64,000 nt of DNA from JAOUEA01 sp963734685 (GCA_963734685.1 CAVTIC010000002.1:259944-323943); one strand, 5' to 3'; shown: positions 35,109 to 45,919, counted from the first letter of the stretch. The notes: generated by a model not told the origin, from the letters alone. Translations and numbers: made by a program.

Positions 35109-35691
35109 ATGCACACCGTCGGGTACGACGGGTCGCAACCGCCACGCGGCACCGGTGCCGCGGGGGCGTCGACGTCCTTCTGCGCGAGTCTCGATGGCCC
35201 GAAACGGGTCGAGCGCCCGTCCCGGGCACGCACCCCACAGCCCACGCCGCGCGGCCTTCGCGGCCTTCGCCGCCGACAGCAGCCGGTCGGCGTAGCGCGC
35301 CAGGTCACCGCCGTAGAAGTACGGCGCCGCCGCTCCCTCGCGGACGAGCGCGACGTTGACGTTCGTGCGCCACGCCGGAGGTAGCGAGCAGACGTCCGTA
35401 GCGGTCGATCTGGTCGAGGCTCGGGTCTGACTCCAGCCCGACGGCGCTCCTCTCCGGCACGAGGTGCAGCGAGCGCCTTCTCGCGCCGCGCGCGAGTAGC
35501 ACTCGCCGAGGTGTCCAGCTCCGGCGTGTCGATCTGGACGAGACGGACGCGGCGGCCGTCGGCGAGGCGGACGGTGTCGCCGTCCGTCACGGAGGCGACG
35601 ACGGCCGGGTTGACAGCGGCCGGAAGGGATGCGGCCGACCGGCCACGGCCGCTACGGCCGCGAGCACGATCACGAGCAGGAGTGGTCGCAT
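35099..35691 (-). CDS. Thermonuclease family protein with Excalibur motif (frameshifted, 3' end cut)
   Basis: Secreted staphylococcal-nuclease-like enzyme. ATG 35691 (or GTG 35700) starts a signal peptide (MRPLLLVIVLAAVAAVAG). After a frame change come VTDGDTVRLADGRRVRLVQIDTPE, the SNase core with the catalytic Arg/Asp set. In other frames follow GLESDPSLDQIDRYGRLL and a Trp-containing region. The end is CDPSYPTVCIPP, the start of an Excalibur calcium-binding motif. At least four one-base breaks are needed to read it through. Its true C-terminus is lost at the junction. Confidence 0.75.
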
Positions 35692-35761
35692 CGCCTTCAC
35701 GTCGGCGGTGCATCGTAGCCCCTTACGGCGTGTCCAGACGGGTCCAGGGCTAGGCTGCGGC

Positions 35762-37042
35762 ATGAGAAGACGGCGGCTGCCACCGGTGCTCAGGGAGCGG
35801 GACTTCTCGCTCTACTGGCGCGCGATCGTCGCGACGGGCTTCGCAGGGCAGATGATGGCCGTCGCGGTCGGCTGGCAGGTCTACGCCATCAACGAGAGCG
35901 CGCTCGACCTGGGCCTGATCGGCCTCGCCCAGTTCCTGCCCTTGCCGCTGCTGGCGCTCCCAGCCGGCCACATCGCCGACCGGCTGCCACGGCGGCTCGT
36001 ATACGCCGCCGCCATCGGCGTCGACATTCTCATTGCCGCTGCCTGCTCCTCGTCACCCTCGCGGGCGCGAGCTCGCTGTGGCCCTTCCTCGTGCTCGCGC
36101 TGGCCGCCGGGTGCGCCTCCGCCCTCGGCTGGCCCGCCGCCCGCTCGCTGCCGCCGACGCTCGTGCCTGCGGACCTGCTCGCAAGCGCGATGGCCCTGCG
36201 CGGAATCGCGTTTCAGGGCGCGACCATCGTCGGCCCCGCCGTCGGCGGGCTGCTCTTCGCCGCGCACGGGCGGCGAGGTCGTCTACGCGTCGCGGCGGTG
36301 CTCTTCGTCGCTCGCGCTCGTCAACGTCGTCCGCGTGACCGAACGGACGGAGGAGCGGCTTCCGCAGGCGATGAGCCGCGAGGCCCTCTTCGCAGGCGCC
36401 CGGTTCGTCCGCCGCACGCCGGTGCTGTTCGGCGCCATCAGCCTCGACCTCTTCGCCGTGCTCTTCGGCGGCGCGGTCGCGCTGCTGCCGCTGTTCGCGA
36501 AGAGCATCCTCGACGTGGGGCCGGTGGGCCTCGGCATCCTCCGCAGCGCGCCCGCGGTCGGCGCCCTCGTGGCGGGCATCATCCTCGCCCACCGGCCGAT
36601 CCGCGGGAACGCCGGCCGGACGCTGTTCATCGTCGTGGCGGTCTTCGGCGCGTCGCACATCGTCTTCGGCCTGTCGAAGTCGTTCCCGCTCTCGTGCGCG
36701 GCGCTCGCCGTCGCCGGCTTCGCGGACATGTTCAGCATGAACATCCGCTCGATGACGGTCGCGCTCGCGACGCCCGACGAGCTGCGCGGCCGCGTGAACG
36801 CCGTCGAGATGGTGTTCATCTCGGGGTCGAACGAGCTCGGGGCGTTCGAGTCGGGCATCGCCGCCGCGCTGATCGGCGCCGTCCCGGCCGTCGTGCTCGG
36901 CGGCGTGGCCACGATCGGCATCGCGGTCATCTGGGCGCGGCTCTTCCCCGACCTCCGCGACGTCGACCGGCTCGAGCTCTACGCCCGGCCGCGGATCCGG
37001 AACGTGACTCGCGTCATGCGCCATTCTGGCGCGGTCGTGTGA
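35762..37042 (+). CDS. MFS transporter (EntS/MFS_3 type), frameshifted
   Basis: About 425 residues with 12 membrane helices. The N-terminus LRERDFSLYWRAIVATGFAGQM and the loop LPAGHIADRLPRR are typical of EntS-like exporters. The frame breaks near 36,041 (one missing base; the restored product reads LLLVTLAGASSLWPFLVLALAAG) and again near 36,260-36,310. It continues cleanly from VRVTERTEERLPQAM to the end. Exported compound unknown. It overlaps the M23 gene's start region. Confidence 0.8.
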   Translation: MRRRRLPPVLRERDFSLYWRAIVATGFAGQMMAVAVGWQVYAINESALDLGLIGLAQFLPLPLLALPAGHIADRLPRRLVYAAAIGVDILIAAACSSSPSRARARCGPSSCSRWPPGAPPPSAGPPPARCRRRSCLRTCSQARWPCAESRFRARPSSAPPSAGCSSPRTGGEVVYASRRCSSSLALVNVVRVTERTEERLPQAMSREALFAGARFVRRTPVLFGAISLDLFAVLFGGAVALLPLFAKSILDVGPVGLGILRSAPAVGALVAGIILAHRPIRGNAGRTLFIVVAVFGASHIVFGLSKSFPLSCAALAVAGFADMFSMNIRSMTVALATPDELRGRVNAVEMVFISGSNELGAFESGIAAALIGAVPAVVLGGVATIGIAVIWARLFPDLRDVDRLELYARPRIRNVTRVMRHSGAVV

Positions 37043-38257
37043 TCACCGCCGCCGGCGGAGCTGCGGCGTCTCCGACGTCTTCCCGATCTTTCCGCAGGCC
37101 GGGATCGTCTGGAAGGACCTCTATCCGACGAACTTCGTCGACCTCGACCCGGAGCCGGGTCTTCGCGATTACGCGTGCGGCAGCAGACGTACGACGGCCA
37201 CACGGGTCCGACACGATCGTCCGCAGCTTCCGCGAGATGGACATCGGCGTGCCCGTCTTCGCCGCACTCGACGGCGAGGTCATCTCCGTGCAGGACGGCT
37301 TCTTCGACCGCGAGCACGGGCCGACGATCTCCCGCTTCGACAACCACGTCGTCCTCCAGCACGGCACGGGCCGGTTCACGATCTACGGGCACCTGCGGAA
37401 GGGGATCGCCTTGAGGCGCGGCGACCGCGTCGTCGCCGGCCAACAGCTCGGCTGGACCGCGTCGAGCGGTAACTCGACGTGGCCGCATCTCCACTTCACG
37501 TCGCAGGTCGACAGCCTCGTGGTCGAGCCCTTTGCCGGCCCGTGCCGCGAGGGCGAGAGCGGCTGGGCCGAGCAGGCGCCTGGCCGACGGAGCCGTACGC
37601 ACGCGATCTCGCCATCAGCGCGAAGCCGTTCCGCGGCCGGGCGCTTCTCCCTGGGACGAGGCAGAGCGGACCGGGACGTTCGTGCGCGGGACGCGGCGCG
37701 TCTACCTGCGCATCGAGACTCGGAGCCATGTCGCCGACCACGCCGTCGAGGCGCGGCTCCTGCGGCCGGACGGCTCGGTCGCCGTCGACGACGCGTGGTC
37801 ACTGCCCCCGTCCCGCCAGGGTCTGGGCGAGGCATATCGCTCCTACCGCGTCAACTTCAACTCGGTCGGCCGGTGGCGGCTCGAGGTCTGGCACGCGAGG
37901 CGCGTCGCCAAGGGGCCGATTCGCGTCGTCGCGACGAAAGGCCAGATCCGCAACCGGCCGCCCAACCGCATCGCAGGCGTCTCGCTCGTGCCCGAGCAGC
38001 CCGCGAAAAGCGACGTCGTCCAGTGCCGGTTGACGACGTCGCTTGTCACGGAGGACCCGGACTACGACATCGTGCGCTATCGCTACCGCTGGACGGTCGA
38101 CGGGCGAGCCGTCCGGACCGTCACCAGCGCGGCGCTCTCGGATGTGCTGCGGCGGGGCATCGCGACGGCCGGGAGCCGCCTCGCCTGCTCGGTGACGCCG
38201 TCTGACGGACGGTTGTCCGGGCCGACTGCGACGGCCGTCGGCACCATACGGTCGTGA
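37040..38257 (+). CDS. M23 family metallopeptidase with C-terminal beta domain, frameshifted
   Basis: The LytM/M23 core is clear in one frame: GVPVFAALDGEVISVQDG, NHVVLQHGTGRFTIYGHL, GDRVVAGQQLGWTASSGNSTWPHLHF, with the HxH zinc ligands. In another frame, from about 37,580, follow TRRVYLRIETRSH and YRYRWTVDGRAVRTV, an Ig-like tail. Breaks lie near 37,190 and 37,580. The N-terminus is unclear and no signal peptide could be placed. Probably a cell-wall-binding protein or peptidoglycan endopeptidase. It is coupled by GTGA to the next gene. Confidence 0.72.
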
Positions 38258-38838
38258 CCCGGGTCGCGTCACTCGCAGTCGTCCTGCTCGGCGCCGCCGC
38301 GTTGGCGGGCTCGGCGGCTGGACGCCAGTCCGCGCTTCCCCGGGATGATGACCTCGAAGGCGCCGTGGCCGGCGAACTCCGCGCGCTTCTCCACGCGCGT
38401 CTGGACAAGATCCGGATGCCTGCGCTGAAGGCCGAAGGCCAGCGGCTGCACACCCACCAGCACCTCGACATCGTCGTCCGCGGTCGGGGCTACCCGGTGC
38501 CGGCGGGGATCGGCATCGACTACCACGAGCGCTTCATCTCGCCGCTTCACACGCACGACTTCGCGGGGATCATGCACGTCGAGTCGCCGACCGTCCGCAG
38601 GTTCACGCTTGGACAGTGGTTCGACGTCTGGGGCCTCCGCTTCTCGTCGACGTGCCTGGGCGCCTACTGCGCCAAGGGCAAGGAGCGCGTGTGGGTGTTC
38701 GTCAACGGCAAGCGCTGGCTCGGCAACCCGCGCCAGATCTCGCTCAAGCAGCACCAGGAGATCGTCGTCGCGTACGGGACGTTTGCCTCGATCCCGAAGC
38801 CGATCCCTTCGTCCTTCCCGTTCCCGCCGGGGCTCTAG
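38254..38838 (+). CDS. Secreted protein of unknown function with His-rich motifs
   Basis: 194 residues and intact. The signal peptide is at 1-23 (VASLAVVLLGAAALAGSAAG). The mature part has HTHQHLDIVVRG, a GIGIDYHERF stretch, PLHTHDFAGIMHVES, a WFDVWGLRFSSTCLGAYC with two cysteines, and a VWVFVNGKRW strand. The paired His-x-His sites suggest a metal-binding or cupin/cupredoxin-like fold (inference). It overlaps the M23 gene by GTGA. The family is not recognised with certainty. Confidence 0.7.
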   Translation: MTRVASLAVVLLGAAALAGSAAGRQSALPRDDDLEGAVAGELRALLHARLDKIRMPALKAEGQRLHTHQHLDIVVRGRGYPVPAGIGIDYHERFISPLHTHDFAGIMHVESPTVRRFTLGQWFDVWGLRFSSTCLGAYCAKGKERVWVFVNGKRWLGNPRQISLKQHQEIVVAYGTFASIPKPIPSSFPFPPGL

Positions 38839-38845
38839 AGCCGCT

Positions 38846-39590
38846 TACGGGACGCGCGACGCGTTCCAGGTGACGGACGGGGCCGTGCAGGTGGCGAGCT
38901 AGCCGACGGGCACTCACGTACACGGGCATCCGAGCGTGTCGGTGAGGGTGCCGGTGGCGGTTCGCCCGCAGAAGCGCCCGTCGATGCGGACGTTGTTCTC
39001 GTTCGTACCGGCGAGGCCGACCGCCGAAGACTCGAACGTCATGTTGCGGACCGAGACGATGCGGGCACGTTGCAGATTGGTTTGTTCCACCGTAGAGCGA
39101 GCCGACGATCGGAGGCTGGCACGTGAGGTTGATCGAGTTGACGTAGAGGTCGGGCAGCAGCGTGGAGCGGGAGGACTTCGAACGCGACCAGCTCGTTTTG
39201 CGACGTTACGCCCGCGTACTTGCCGGCGACGGCGTCGGCGGCGGGGGCGGGGGCGGCGGCGGGGGTGTCATTGCGTCGGGGTTGCGCCGGTCGATCTCGC
39301 AGTTCTCTGGTCACGACGTGCGAGTTATCGCCGTTCACGGTGTCGACGCCACTGCCGCAGTACACCGGGTCACGCCCGGCTCCGGGGACGATCAAGTCGT
39401 TGCCGCCCAAGCCGTAGAGGGTGTCGTTGCCCTGTTTGCCGTACAGGGAGTCGTTCCGCGACGTGCCGCGGATCGTGTCGTTGCCGTTGCTGCCGACGAT
39501 GTGCGCCGCGGAGGCAGCGGCGACGACTACGAGGGCGAACGCCCAGGAACGAAGAGGAGTCGCCCGCGCCTCTCGAGCATGACGCGACAC
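38846..39590 (-). CDS. Secreted RTX-like calcium-binding repeat protein, copy 1 (frameshifted)
   Basis: Signal peptide (SWAFALVVVAAASAAH), then glycine/aspartate nonapeptide-type repeats NGNDTIRGTSRNDSLYGKQ and GNDTLYGLGGNDLIVPGAG as in hemolysin-type calcium-binding proteins. A short YCGSGVDTVNGD unit, an Ala/Pro linker and a beta domain starting KYAGVTSQNELVAFEV follow. The last part changes frame and ends in TWNASRVP. It is a tandem paralogue of the gene at 39623-40423. Probably surface or secreted; function unknown. Confidence 0.7.
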
Positions 39591-39622
39591 TAAGGTGTCG
39601 GCAGCGGCAAGTCAAGAGCCGA

Positions 39623-40423
39623 CTACGGCTGGCGAGACGCGTTCCAGGTGACGTTCGGCGCCGTGCAGGAGATGACGACAAAGCCGAGATCGACGGAGAA
39701 CGTCTCCTCGAACTTGCCTGAAGCCGTCGTCCCCGAGAAGCTGCCCGTCACTTTGATGGTGTCCGTGTAGGGCGTGCCCTCGATGACGCCCGAGTCGGAG
39801 AAGTCGATCACGAACGTCGAGTCGGACTTGATCGTGACCGGCTCTGTCGCCAGTGTCGTTCCGGGCGCGTTGAACGAGACGAGATCGGGCGGCTGACACG
39901 AGAGGTTGATGTCGCTCAAGCGGAAGTTCTTGAGCGACGGTGCCGCCGGCCAGGACTTCGAACGTCACCTTCTCGTTCTGCGACGTCGTGCCCGCGTACA
40001 GGCCCACGACAGCCGGGGCGGCGGAGGCGGCGGGGATGGAGGCGGCGGGGGCGGTGGTGGCGGTGGCGGCGGTGCGGCGGGGCCGGAGGAGGCGGGGGGA
40101 TCGTTCGCTTCACGACCTCGCAGTCCTTCGAGATTCGGTCCCGGTAATCGGCGTTGACCGTGTCCCTGCCCTTGCCGCAGTACACCGTGTCCCGCCCCAG
40201 CACCGGGTACGAGCAGGTCGTTCCCGGCCGCGCCGTACAGCTTGTCGTTGCCCGCCACGCCGTACAGCTTGTCGTTGCCCCGTTTGCCGTACAGCTTGTC
40301 GGCTGCGGGGGTGCCGCGAAGCGTGTCGTTGCCGTTGCTACCGACGATGCGAGCCGCCGAGCCGGTCGCTGCAAACGCCAGCACGGCCGCAGCGCTTACT
40401 GCAAGAACGCGAGTGCGGCTCAT
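39623..40423 (-). CDS. Secreted RTX-like calcium-binding repeat protein, copy 2 (frameshifted)
   Basis: From ATG 40423: signal peptide (VLAVSAAAVLAFAATGSA), RTX-like repeats NGNDTLRGTPAADKLYGKR, GNDKLYGVAGNDKLYG and AAGNDLLVPGAG, and a poly-proline linker near 40,030-40,090. The beta domain has LYAGTTSQNEKVTFEVLAGG, NLSCQPPDLVSF and the closing VTWNASRQP. Two or more frame breaks lie near 40,200 and 39,940. Same architecture and last residues as copy 1, 33 bp upstream of it. Intracellular partners unknown. Confidence 0.72.
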
Positions 40424-40469
40424 GTGCCGATTGTTGCCCATTCTGAAGAAACGAGAAACGTTGGCCCTC

Positions 40470-41667
40470 TCAGAGCGGGAGCGTGAGGCTCTCGAGATCA
40501 CGCGGGTAGTAGGTGACGAGCTCGACCCGTCGTCCGTGACGACGGCGGTGTCGGAGTGACGGAAGCCGCCGAGCTCGGGCGAGTAGAGGCCCGGCTCGAC
40601 GGTGAACACCATGCCCGGGAAGGATCTCCGTCTCGTCTCCCGTGTCGAGGAACGGGCCCTCGTGGTAGCGGAGGCCGATCGCGTGCCCCGTGTGGTGACG
40701 CCAGTGCGGCATCAGGTCGTGCGCGTCGAAGTACGCCCGCACGGCGAGTCGACGTCGCAGCAGCGCGCGCCGGGCTTGATCGCGTCGAGCGCGAGGTCCT
40801 GGAGCGCCGACCATGTGGTCGAACATCCGCCGCTGATCGTCACTCGGATGGGCCGATCACCATCGTCCGCTCCAGCTCGGAGAGATAGCCCCACATCGCC
40901 GCGCTCGCGCCGGTGACAAGGACGTCTCCGGCCTGGAAGACGACGTTGTTCGCGAGCGCGTGCGGAATCGCGGCGCCGCGGCCGATCTGACCGCGATAGC
41001 CGGCGTGCGCCCCTGCGTGTGCGGGTTCTGGCCACGGTAGAGCGGCCCAAGCGTCTGGAGCATCGCCGTCGTCGCCTCGTCCGAGGCGCGTTGCGTCACC
41101 TCCGTCTCCGTGAGGCCAACCGCGTGTACTGCTGGAGGAGACGGTGCGCGAGGTTCCCCCACTTCGACGCTCTCGCGGATGAGGGCGATCTCCGCCTCGG
41201 ACTTCACCGCCATCTGGGCCTCGACGAAAGCACGGCGACGCGGACGACCTCGGCGCCCGCCAGCTCCGAGAGGGCGGGCCCCGGTAGCCGAGGATCCACG
41301 GGTAGCCGTCCTGGTCCGCGCCCGATGCGACCCACGATGCCCATGTCGGTGAGCAGCTCGGCGAGAGCAGTCCTCCGCGCGTGGGATCCCGGAAACTCGT
41401 CGTAGTGCGCGATCCGCTCGATCCCGGTCGCGCTGCCGCGCGTGCTCCACTTCGAGGCGAGGCAAGAAGCATCGCCGGCTCGCCGCCCGGTCGACACGAC
41501 GAACGCGATCGGCCGTTCCGTGGGATGAACGCGAAGCCGGCGTAGTAGAGGACGTAGTAGTTGTCGAACAGCACGGCGCCGGCGAGGTCTGCGGCGTCGA
41601 GGTGCTCGCGAAGGCGGGCTCGTCGCGCCGCGAACTCGGCGGACGTGATCGCGATCGATGGGAGCAC
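40470..41667 (-). CDS. M24 family aminopeptidase (Xaa-Pro peptidase-like), frameshifted
   Basis: Begins at GTG 41667 (LPSIAITSAEFAARRARL, LFDNYYVLYYAGFAF), the creatinase N-terminal domain. The C-terminal pita-bread domain has VKSEAEIALIRES, NNVVFQAGDVLVTGAS, the metal ligands in HHTGHAIGLRYHEGP (His), FTVEPGLY (Glu), and a final HSDTAVVTDDG (Glu/Asp region). At least four breaks are needed. Cytoplasmic dipeptidase role. Its start is only a few bases from the divergent DUF4396 gene. Confidence 0.78.
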
Positions 41668-41668
41668 A

Positions 41669-42123
41669 ATGCGAACCCTAGTGCGTGAGGCAAGCATCGA
41701 CCGGCTGGCCCTGACCGCCACCCTGCACTGTCTGACGGGGTGCGCGGTCGGCGAGGTGCTCGGCCTCGTCATCGCGAAGGCGCTCGGCTGGGGCGACGTT
41801 GCGTCGATCGCCCTCGCGGTGGTGCTCGCGTTTGTCTTCGGCTACGCGTTCACGTTCGTACCGTTGATTCGCGGCGGCCTCGCGGTGGGCGCTGCTGTCG
41901 GCATTGCGCTCGCGGCCGACACGCTCTCGATCACGGTGATGGAGATCGTCGACAATGCGATCATCGTCGCCGTGCCGGGAGCGATGGAGGCAGGGCTCGA
42001 CTCGCTGCTCTTCTGGGCTCTCTGGCGATCGCGCTGGCCGTCGCCTTCTGCGCTGCGTACCCCGTCAACCGCTGGCTGATCGGACGTGGCCGCGGCCACG
42101 CACTCGTCCATGGCCACCACTAA
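41669..42123 (+). CDS. DUF4396 membrane protein, one frameshift
   Basis: About 150 residues. Matches DUF4396: LHCLTGCAVGEVLGLVI, the middle ADTLSITVMEIVDN, and after a one-base deletion near 42,017 the end CAAYPVNRWLIGRGRGHA. Four membrane helices. Function unknown. It overlaps the next gene by 14 bp. The start ATG 41669 nearly abuts the divergent M24 start. Confidence 0.75.
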
Positions 42124-43127
42124 GGACGTCGTCGTGGTCGGTGGCGGGGTGATGGGCCTCGCGTCTGCGTGGGCGCTCGCACGTGCCGGGCGCGACGTGA
42201 CCGTGCTCGAGCAGTTCGAGGTCGGCCACCCGTTCGGGTCGAGTCACGGAGGCTCCCGCATCTTCCGCCTCGCCTACGACGAGCGGGAGTGGGTCGCGCT
42301 CGCCCAGGAGGCGCTCCCGCTCTGGCGTGAAGCTCGAGGAGGAGTCGGGCGAGCAATTGCTGTCGCTGACCGGGCTGCTCGACGCGCGCGGAGATAGTGC
42401 GCCGCTGCGGGCGGCGCTCGACGAACAGGCGGCCGAGTACGAAGTCCTCGATCCGGATGAGTCTGCGCGACGCTTCGGCATCACCGTCATGGGCAGCGTG
42501 GTGCTCGAGCTGCACGGTGGCACGGTGCGCGCCGATCGCTCGCTCACCGCGTTCCGCGCCCGCGTTCCCGTCGAGGAAGACGTCCGCGTGCTCGAGCTGG
42601 CGGAGGCCGGCGACGGCGTGCGCCTGGTGACGACCTCCGGCCCGATCGAAGCTCGCCTGGCGGTCGTCGCCGCCGGTGCCTGGGCGACCCCGCTACTCGC
42701 CGGAGCCGGCATCCAGCTCGACACGTTCGTGACTCGCGAGACCGTCGCCTACTTCGACCTGCCGGGATCGGACACGAAGCCGTCTCTGATCGACTGGCAC
42801 GCGGGCACGGGGCGCCATGCCTACTCGCTGGCGAGCGGCGAAGGAGTCCTCAAGGTCGGTCTCCACCACACCGGCACGAACGTAGAGCCGGGAGGAACGG
42901 GCGAGCCCGACCTGCGGATCGTCGAGGCCATCTCCGAGTGGGTGGCAATGCGGTACCCGGCGGCGAATCCCGAACCGACGAGCGCCGAGACGTGCCTCTA
43001 CACCTCTATCGAGGACGACCGGTTCGTGATCGAGCGCCACGGGCCGATCGTGGTCTGCTCCGCCTGCTCGGGCCACGGCTTCAAGTTCGCGCCGGCCGTG
43101 GGAGCGCGAGTCGCTGCGCTCGCCTGA
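42110..43127 (+). CDS. Sarcosine oxidase / N-methyltryptophan oxidase-like FAD enzyme, one frameshift
   Basis: DAO-family flavoenzyme, about 340 residues. FAD motif VVVGGGVMGLASAWALARAG at ~9-28, then FGSSHGGSRIFRLAY, as in monomeric sarcosine oxidase. The late ETCLYTSIEDDRFVIERH carries the Cys used for covalent FAD in MSOX, and SGHGFKFAPAVG follows. One inserted A near 42,332 (GTGAAGCTCGAG) breaks the frame. It oxidises a secondary N-methyl amino acid, giving H2O2; the substrate is not certain. Confidence 0.82.
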
Positions 43128-43150
43128 GCGCGTCCCTATCCTTCTAGGCC

Positions 43151-45005
43151 ATGAATCCGCGGAACATGAGCCTTCGGACGCGGTTCTTCCTGCTCGTCGC
43201 GCTGGGCTCGATCGTCACTGCCACGGCCGCATACGTGCTCCACTTCCGCTTCCTCGACAACCTCGAGCGGCAGACGATCGATCTCCGTTTCTCGCTGCGC
43301 GGCGACCAGGTGCCGCCCAAGGACGTCGTCATCGTGAAGGTCGACGACATCACGTTCAGCGAGCACAAGGAATGGCGCTGGCCATTCGACCGAAAGATCC
43401 ACGCGGAGACGCTCGATCAAATTCGGAAGGGCAACGCGAAGGTGGTCACCTTCGACGTTCAGTTCGAGCGAGCTCGGTTCGGCGGCCGGAGACAACGCGC
43501 TCGGCTACGCATTCATCCGTAACCACGGTCGCACCGCCGTTGCGACCACCGAGGTCGAGGACGACGGCAGGCCGAATCTCTTCTTCGAGGAGGCGCTGCA
43601 GCAGCTCGGCGTGCGCGCGGGAAACGCGAATCTCCCGACCGACCCGGACGGCATCATCCGCCGTTTCGGCCACACGATCGAGAAGCTCGAGAGCTTTCGC
43701 GATCGTCGCGGCCGAGATCGCGATCGGCCGACCGATCACACGCGAAGAGATGGGTAGCGACCTGCAGTGGATCGACTACGCCGGCTCGCCCGGAACCGTG
43801 ACGTCGTACTCCTACTCCCGCGTCCACGACGGGAAAGTGCCGCCGAGCGTCTTCAAGGACAAGGTCGTCGTGATCGGCGCGACGGCGCCGTCGCTGCAGG
43901 ACATCCACGCCACGCCGACGGGCGCGGTCATGTCCGGGCCGGAGATCCAGGCGAACGCGATCGTCACGGCGCTCCGCGGCTTTCCGCTGCGCAGCCTGTC
44001 GGCGCGGCTGGAACATCGTCCTCATCGTCGTCCTCGGGCTGCTCGTCCCGCTGGTCAGCCTCGCGGCCGGCCCGCTGGTCGCAGTCGCCGTCGGCGTCGT
44101 CGGGTCGGGCTCTTCTCCTCGGCACGCAGCTGTCGTTCGAGCAGCGGCCGGACGTGTCGTCGTACGTCTATCCGACGGCGGCGCTGTCCATGGCCACCGT
44201 CGGCTCCGTCGGCGCCCACTACTCGCTCGCCGCGTTCGAGCGCGAGCGCGTGCGCGACGTCTTCTCGCGCTTCGTGCCCGAGCAGGTCGTCGACGAGGTG
44301 CTCGGCAGGCCGACGCGGACCTCCGCCTCCACGGCAAGGAGCTGGTCGACGACGGTCGATGTTCTCCGACCTGCGCGGCTTCACGTCGAGCGCCGAGGAC
44401 ATGCCGGCCGAGAGCGTGATCACGGTGCTCAACTACTACCTCCACGAGATGAGCGAGGCGATCCTCGCCCACGGCGGCACGCTCGTCTGCTACATGGGCG
44501 ACGGCATCTACGCGATCTTCGGGGCGCCGCTCGAGCAGGAGGACCACGCCGACCGCGCGCTCGCTGCCGCGCGCGAGATGCTCGCTGGAGCGCCTGCCGA
44601 AGTTCAACGGGTGGATGCGCGAGCAGGGCTACGGCGAGCGGGTACTTCATGGGCATCGGCCTCAACTCCGGGCCGGTCATGACCGGCAACGTCGGCCACG
44701 AGCGACGGATGGACTACACGGCGTCGGCGACGTCGTGAACACGGCCTCGCGCATCGAGGGCATGACGAAGGGCACGCCGTATCTCGGTGCTCATCGCCGA
44801 GTCGACGATCGAGATGATGACGAGCGGCCGACGGACCTCGTCGTACTACGACGAGCTCGAGATCCGCGGGCGCATCGCGAAGCTCAAGCTCTGGGCGCTC
44901 GACATCCGCAAGCCCGACGATGCGCCGGATCGCCGCGGCGCGCGCCAAGGAGGCGAAGGAGGACAGGCGGAGAGTGCAGCGCCGCGGCGCGGTCTGGCCG
45001 GTTAG
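43151..45005 (+). CDS. CHASE2-domain adenylate/guanylate cyclase, heavily frameshifted
   Basis: N-terminal TM (~10-28) and CHASE2 sensor (DLRFSLRGDQVPPKDVVIVKVDDITF, WRWPFDRKIHAETLD, then KVVVIGATAPSLQDIHATP). One or more TM helices near 44,000-44,120 lead to a class III cyclase domain: DLRGFTSSAEDMPAE, YMGDGIYAIFGAPLEQEDHA, MGIGLNSGPVMTGNVGH, VNTASRIEGMTKGT. At least five breaks occur. It makes cAMP or cGMP in response to an extracytoplasmic signal; which nucleotide cannot be decided from the broken frame. Confidence 0.78.
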
Positions 45006-45919
45006 GCGCCTCCTAGGCAAGACAGCGACTCGTTGGCGCCGCTGACGGAGAGCCCCGGCTCCGTCCCGCCGCCGATGACGTAGACGCGGCCGGCGATCGC
45101 AGCGACACCGACGCCGTGGCGTGACGTCGGCAGATCGGCGAGGCGGCGCCAGCGCTTCGTCGTGACGTTGTAGCCGTACACGGAGCCGATCGTTCCCTGC
45201 GGCTCCTCGCCGCCCACGGAGACGACGAGCCCCTTCGCGAACGCCGCTCCCGTGCCCCCTCGCGGGTCCGGCACCGGCGTCAGCTTTGTCCAGCGCTTCG
45301 TGGCCGGGGAGTACGACTCGAAGGCGCGAAGGTTCGTGTCGATGCCCGCGAGTCGGCCGGCGACCGCGTACACCCTGCCTGCCGCCGCGGTCACCGCGAG
45401 GTGCTCGCGCGGGGTCGGACCGGGGATCGACGCCCAGCGGCCGGTCTTCAGGTCGAGAGCGAAAGCTCGTCGGCCAGCCCGTTCGGCCCGACGCCACCGA
45501 CGACGTAGAGCTTGCCGGCCGACGATCGCCGCACCGGCGGCCCCGCGCGCCGCCGGGCATCGGCGCGAGGCCGCGCCAGCGATCGCCGTCGAAGACGTAG
45601 GCCGAGCGCAGGCCGGACTCCCGGCCCGCCGTAGCCGCCGACGACGTAGAGCTTCCCGCCGGCGGAGGCCGCCGCGGCGTGGTTGACGCCGACCGGCAGG
45701 TCGGGCAGCCGGCTCCAGTCGTCGGTGGCCGGGTCGTAGAGATCGACGTCGTCCGTGGACGACTTCGTCGGCGAGGTACCCGCCGACGACCGCGATGTCG
45801 CCGCGGAACGGCGCGGCGGCGACCTCGGTCCGCGGCACGGGCAGCGGCGCGTGCGGCTCCCAGGCGGCCCCGCCGAGCGCGACGACGAGCGCCGCTACCG
45901 AAGAAGAACTGCTGCCATG
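45002..45919 (-). CDS. Kelch-repeat protein, frameshifted
   Basis: From ATG 45919 a short signal-like stretch (VAALVVALGG, after a break near 45,898) is followed by kelch/beta-propeller blades. Seen are LPVPRTEVAAAPFRGDIAVVGGY, LDLKTGRWASIPGPTPREHLAVTAAAGRVYAVAGR, KRWTKLTPVPDPRGGTGAAF, and KRWRRLADLPTSRHGVGVAAIAGRVYVIGGG. Each blade has the GG...W pattern. Probably extracytoplasmic and binding, not catalytic. It overlaps the M55 gene upstream and faces the cyclase gene. Confidence 0.75.
   Translation of the reverse strand, partial: HGSSSSSVAALVVALGGAAWEPHAPLPVPRTEVAAAPFRGDIAVVGGYLADEVVHGRRRSLRPGHRRLEPAARPAGRRQPRRGGLRRREALRRRRLRRAGSPACARPTSSTAIAGAASRRCPAARGAAGAAIVGRQALRRRWRRAERAGRRAFALDLKTGRWASIPGPTPREHLAVTAAAGRVYAVAGRLAGIDTNLRAFESYSPATKRWTKLTPVPDPRGGTGAAFAKGLVVSVGGEEPQGTIGSVYGYNVTTKRWRRLADLPTSRHGVGVAAIAGRVYVIGGGTEPGLSVSGANESLSCLGGA

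Noticed and set aside
36091..38205. Continuous plus-strand frame joining the MFS and M23 genes
   Set aside because: It looks like a fusion, but only parts match families. It arises from indels that let a shadow frame connect pieces of two genes.
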